From: an uncultured Bacilli bacterium
GTDB taxonomy: Bacteria; Bacillota_I; Bacilli_A; RF39; UBA660
DNA length: 6,534 bases
Assembly (NCBI GenBank): GCA_944363695.1
Contig: CALVUW010000065.1
Location: 1-6,534, forward strand
Reading direction: 5' to 3'
Both the position numbers and the translations under genes were made by a program. A model generated the notes under the pieces. The model did no database searches. It saw only the letters and a program-made list of their open reading frames with translations, and was not told the DNA's origin. Below are positions 3,978 through 6,534 of the stretch, piece by piece; the stretch's first letter is position 1; the number at the start of each line of letters is the position of its first letter.

Positions 3978-4463
3978 ATGGAATCAGAAAAGAAAAAAAT
4001 GCCAAAATGGGCAATTGCAATAATCATAATAGTAATAATTTGCGCAATCGCAGGTATTGCTGGAGGTGGCAATAGCGAACTTTCAGATAATAATAGTAAA
4101 GAAAACAATAATAATCAAGAAATACAAACAAGTGAAACGATAAAAGAAGAAGACAATATACCAACTGAATATAAAAATGCTTTAAATCAAGCTGATACAT
4201 ACGCTAATGTTATGCACATGTCTAAACAGGGAATATATGATCAATTGATTTCCGAGTATGGTGGACAATTTGAAGCTGATGCTGCACAATATGCAATTGA
4301 TAATGTACAAGCAGATTGGAATGCAAATGCTCTAGCAACTGCTAAAAGCTACCAAGAAACAATGAGTATGTCTAAGAGCGCAATATATGATCAGCTTATT
4401 TCAGAATATGGAGAACAATTTACTCCAGAAGAAGCACAATATGCAATTGATAATTTAGACTAA
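3978..4463 (+). CDS. ltp: Ltp-type superinfection-exclusion membrane protein
   Basis: A 161-residue protein. Residues 1-10 are positively charged and 11-28 form one hydrophobic segment (WAIAIIIIVIICAIAGIAGG). A Ser/Asn/Glu-rich linker follows (32-62), then two copies of the Ltp repeat (65-111 and 116-161). Each has the pattern A-x2-Y, M-MSK-IYDQLISEYG-QF, AQYAIDN. This is the host cell surface-exposed lipoprotein domain (PF07553) of phage TP-J34 Ltp, which blocks DNA injection by related phages and has been linked to their tape measure protein. Unlike Ltp, no lipobox is evident: Cys22 is preceded by VII, not by a small residue. It is therefore probably held by an uncleaved N-terminal helix with the repeats outside the cell. 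AAGGAG lies five bases before the ATG. Position between the immunity genes and int is typical for exclusion genes. Confidence 0.88.
   Translation: MESEKKKMPKWAIAIIIIVIICAIAGIAGGGNSELSDNNSKENNNNQEIQTSETIKEEDNIPTEYKNALNQADTYANVMHMSKQGIYDQLISEYGGQFEADAAQYAIDNVQADWNANALATAKSYQETMSMSKSAIYDQLISEYGEQFTPEEAQYAIDNLD
4284..4454. repeat. 21-bp perfect direct repeat in the two Ltp repeats
   Basis: Positions 4284-4304 and 4434-4454 are identical over 21 bases and lie 150 bases apart, coding for AQYAIDN in each Ltp repeat. Surrounding bases are also similar. This points to domain duplication, and the repeat could recombine to lose or gain one copy. Confidence 0.85.
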
Positions 4464-4467
4464 AAAT

Positions 4468-4487
4468 AAGAGCATAGCTCTTTTTTT
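4468..4487 (+). terminator. Terminator between ltp and int
   Basis: AAGAGC (4468-4473), loop ATA, GCTCTT (4477-4482), then a T run to 4487. It is a compact intrinsic terminator five bases after the ltp stop. It would separate the immunity transcript from int, although no strong promoter is visible between it and int, so int may depend on read-through. Confidence 0.75.
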
Positions 4488-4504
4488 ATACAGGGAGGTG
4501 CAAA

Positions 4505-5500
4505 ATGAAAAATCCTAACGGTTATGGAACGGTATCTATAATTGATAGAAAATCAAAAAGACGAAAACCTTATCGTGTTCAAGTATTTGTCGACTGGACT
4601 GACGAAGGTAAACCAATAAAAAAAACAATTGGATATGCTAGGACAAGAACTGAGGGCAAACAAATGCTTGCTAAGTATCATGATGAGCCGTTTGACTTAG
4701 ATATGAACAACGTAACTTTTGAATATCTCTTTGACAAATGGTATGAATATAAAAAAAACACAAGAATTGGGGATAGTGCTAAAAAGAAATATATTTATAT
4801 AAGAAAAAAATATGAAAGTGTAGAAAATAAAGCATTTATTGATATAACTAGATCTGATTTGCAGAAAGTTGTTGATGAAAGTGGAGTTAACGCAGAGTAT
4901 CAGTCTAAAATACTTAATTTATATAAACAAATGTATAGATTCGCTAAAGGCAATAACATCAAAGTTGGTAATGATGTATCGATGTTTGTTAACATACCAG
5001 AAAGAGAAGAATCTACTTTACATAAACCTTTCTCAGATGACGAAATAAACTTATTATGGGCTAATAGAAATGATACAATAGACTTAGTCTTAATAGATGT
5101 TTACACAGGACTGAGGCCAGGAGAGTTGCTTAAAATAAATGAAATACATGATGATTATTTTATAACGGGTTCAAAAACAGATGCAGGTAAAGATAGAGTT
5201 GTACCTTTAAATTATAAAATAAAAGGTATTTTCCATAAAGCTGTTGAAAAAGGGCTGCTTAATAAATACAAAACATCTGATAATATATACCAATCTTGGA
5301 AGAAAGAATTTGAAAAACTAGGTATAGGTAGTCATAGTCCTTATGACTGCCGACATACTTTTGCAACTTTGATGGACAGAGCTAGGGCAAATGAGCAAAT
5401 TGTAAAATTAATAATGGGACATCGAATTGAAGATTTGACAAAGAGAGTCTATACTCATAAATTGATAGAAGAATTAATCGTAGAAGTTAATAAAATTTAG
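4505..5500 (+). CDS. int: Phage tyrosine integrase
   Basis: A 331-residue site-specific tyrosine recombinase. Residues 1-60 form the arm-type DNA-binding domain (NPNGYGTVSIID, YRVQVFVDW). Residues about 68-155 are the SAM-like core-binding domain (TFEYLFDKWYEYKK), and about 170-325 the catalytic domain. Visible catalytic residues: Arg204 (TGLRPGEL), Lys224 (GSKTDAGKDR), Arg283 (CRHTFATLMD), His306 (IMGH) and the nucleophile Tyr316 (RVYTHK). The box II position three before Arg283, normally His in HxxR, is Tyr280 (codon TAT at 5342-5344). It is somewhat shorter than many phage integrases (360-390 residues), with a compact region between Arg204 and Lys224. GGGAGGTG lies close before the ATG. 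The protein should recombine attP with a host attB; attP probably lies just downstream. Confidence 0.95.
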   Translation: MKNPNGYGTVSIIDRKSKRRKPYRVQVFVDWTDEGKPIKKTIGYARTRTEGKQMLAKYHDEPFDLDMNNVTFEYLFDKWYEYKKNTRIGDSAKKKYIYIRKKYESVENKAFIDITRSDLQKVVDESGVNAEYQSKILNLYKQMYRFAKGNNIKVGNDVSMFVNIPEREESTLHKPFSDDEINLLWANRNDTIDLVLIDVYTGLRPGELLKINEIHDDYFITGSKTDAGKDRVVPLNYKIKGIFHKAVEKGLLNKYKTSDNIYQSWKKEFEKLGIGSHSPYDCRHTFATLMDRARANEQIVKLIMGHRIEDLTKRVYTHKLIEELIVEVNKI

Positions 5501-5652
5501 TAAAAAAATGAATAAAAAATCACAGGTTTACCACACAATACTATTTTTTTGTTGATATAATTAGATAATCTTTTCACGTACTGGTCACCATTTTGACTTT
5601 TAAAGCAACCATTTCTGGTTGCTTTTTTTGTGTTTACAACGTGCTTTTCAAA
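5501..5652. other. int-endolysin intergenic region, likely site of attP
   Basis: 152 bases between the convergent int and endolysin genes. In circular temperate phage genomes attP normally lies beside int at this junction. No tRNA 3' end is recognisable. A small inverted repeat, GTCA (5584-5587) and TGAC (5594-5597) around the six bases CCATTT, is one possible crossover core, but one sequence alone cannot establish it. The 3' half holds the terminator described separately. Confidence 0.45.
5602..5629 (+). terminator. Strong intrinsic terminator after int
   Basis: AAAGCAACC (5602-5610), loop ATTTCT, GGTTGCTTT (5617-5625): a perfect 9-bp stem followed by a T run to 5629 on the plus strand. On the opposite strand the stem is followed only by TTTA-type sequence but may still weakly end endolysin transcription. 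It therefore probably serves both convergent genes. Confidence 0.85.
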
Positions 5653-6534
5653 CTATTTAACTTTTAATTTTTGTCCAGGATAAATTAAGTTTGGATTAAC
5701 AATATCATTCCAAGCAACTAACTGATTAACGGTAGTTTCAAACTGCTTTGCAATCTTAGTTAGATTATCGCCACTTTGCACCGTGTAATATGTAGATTGA
5801 TTAATACCTAAAATTTCATTGACTCTAGCCTGTACTTCATCATATCTAGAACCAAGAGCTTGCTTTCTATCTTCTCCATTACCATACTTACCAGCAATGA
5901 CTTCTTGAGCTAATTCATCAATTGTTTTCTCATTAGAACCAGTATCAGTTATGTCTATTCCTGCATACTTATCCCATGCGGTCCTATCCCCGTTAAAATA
6001 GTCTAAATTCAAATTACTACTATAACCACCTAACTTCCCTTTAGATGTATATTGCCACAACGCATAAAAACTCCAATACTTTAGTGGATATCTATCAAAT
6101 ACTGTAGTTTGAGCACTTCCATCATTCGTACCATATCCTGCAACCCATAAACCATAATTAGCATTCACTACACTCGTCCAATCATAACTTCTCATCACAG
6201 AAGCAGACATATAAATAATTGGCCTAACACCAGTTTTAGCATATACACTATCTAACCAAGCCTTAGCCCAAGCAACATTACCTAAATTACCACTTTCCCA
6301 ATCTAAAATGAGAATAGCTTCGTTTTGATAACCTTTGGTCTTTTCAACAAACCAAGTTGCCTCAGCTTCTGCTGTATTGCCCAAATCGCATCTGGCGAAA
6401 TGATAAACACCTAACTTTTTCCCCATTGCCTTTGCTTGTTGATAAAAAACATCACACATATCATCTGTGTACCCAACACCTTCTGTAGCTTTACAAATAA
6501 CGAAATCTGTATCAATTACGGATAAATCAATTCC
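5653..6534 (-). CDS. GH25 endolysin with CW_7 and LysM domains, 5' end outside window
   Basis: The visible 293 residues are the C-terminal and greater part of a phage lysozyme (muramidase) that cleaves peptidoglycan glycan strands for lysis. The frame stays open to position 6534, starting GIDLS, so the Met at 6459 is internal and the start codon is probably only a few codons beyond the window. Visible GH25 residues (window numbering): Asp3 in GIDLS, Asp78 and Glu80 in LILDWES, and Asp178 in LNLDYFNG; these correspond to the active-site acids of Cpl-1-type enzymes. Residues about 203-242 (TIDELAQEVIAGKYGNGEDRK, then YDEVQARVNEIL) form one CW_7 (Cpl-7) wall-binding motif. Residues about 249-292 (YYTVQSGDNLTKIAKQF, then NPNLIYPGQKL) form one LysM domain. 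No signal peptide is visible, so a holin upstream is presumably needed. Confidence 0.95.
   Translation of the reverse strand, partial: GIDLSVIDTDFVICKATEGVGYTDDMCDVFYQQAKAMGKKLGVYHFARCDLGNTAEAEATWFVEKTKGYQNEAILILDWESGNLGNVAWAKAWLDSVYAKTGVRPIIYMSASVMRSYDWTSVVNANYGLWVAGYGTNDGSAQTTVFDRYPLKYWSFYALWQYTSKGKLGGYSSNLNLDYFNGDRTAWDKYAGIDITDTGSNEKTIDELAQEVIAGKYGNGEDRKQALGSRYDEVQARVNEILGINQSTYYTVQSGDNLTKIAKQFETTVNQLVAWNDIVNPNLIYPGQKLKVK

Noticed and set aside
4041..4043. Lipobox cysteine at Cys22 of the Ltp protein
   Set aside because: The preceding residues are V-I-I, lacking the small residue (Gly, Ala or Ser) normally required just before the lipid-modified Cys.
3911..4108. Minus-strand open frame of 65 codons across the protease/ltp junction
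   Set aside because: It is antisense to two confident genes; its hydrophobic character is the complement of the ltp membrane segment and linker.
5501..5652. tRNA or tmRNA 3' end as the attachment site
   Set aside because: No CCA-type acceptor end or T-loop sequence is visible; the only clear structure is the terminator hairpin.
6457..6459. Met at 6459 as the start of the endolysin
   Set aside because: The frame is open to the window edge and encodes the conserved GIDLS with the first catalytic Asp, so this Met is internal.

Overview
The window is AT-rich and packed with short, tightly spaced genes preceded by strong AGGAGG-type ribosome binding sites. It is the lysogeny/early region of a temperate siphovirus-type phage (or prophage) of a low-GC Gram-positive host. 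A host in the Lactobacillales is plausible from the style of the integrase, replisome organiser and endolysin, but the sequence alone does not fix the genus.

Layout. (1) Positions 1-2553, minus strand: an early replication/recombination operon, read right to left. It contains a single-span membrane protein, a DnaD-type replisome organiser, a small zinc-ribbon protein whose frame is broken at a 15-base A/T run, two small coiled-coil or acidic proteins, an ERF-family single-strand annealing protein, and the start of a further phage gene that leaves the window. (2) Positions 2640-3105, minus strand: an excisionase/MerR-like DNA-binding protein and a Cro-like regulator. (3) Positions 3106-3237: the lysogeny switch, with a near-consensus leftward promoter and a weaker rightward promoter, each holding a 13-bp palindromic operator. 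A third copy of the operator lies distally, at the end of the cro-like gene. (4) Positions 3238-5500, plus strand: the lysogeny module, consisting of a short CI/ImmR-like repressor, an ImmA/IrrE-like zinc metalloprotease, a membrane-anchored Ltp-type superinfection-exclusion protein, a terminator, and a tyrosine integrase. (5) Positions 5501-5652: an intergenic stretch with a strong terminator, and the most likely place for attP. (6) Positions 5653-6534, minus strand: the 3' part of a GH25 endolysin with CW_7 and LysM wall-binding domains.

How it fits together. The repressor should hold both switch promoters through the three operators. The metalloprotease next to it suggests relief by proteolysis, as in the ICEBs1 ImmR/ImmA pair, because the repressor is too short to carry a LexA-type self-cleavage domain. 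The Ltp protein would protect the lysogen from related phages. On derepression, the leftward promoter would drive cro, the xis-like gene and the replication genes. A 15-bp repeat array beside an AT-rich stretch inside the replisome organiser gene is a candidate origin. The endolysin gene directly beyond int is the order expected of a circular (excised or virion) phage genome, in which attP lies between lysis and int.

Most worth a second look: the zinc-ribbon gene frameshifted at an A15 tract, the three-operator switch with a distal operator, a Tyr in place of the usual box II His in the integrase, the iteron-like origin candidate, a possible small plus-strand RNA at about 2612-2686, and a non-lipobox Ltp protein.
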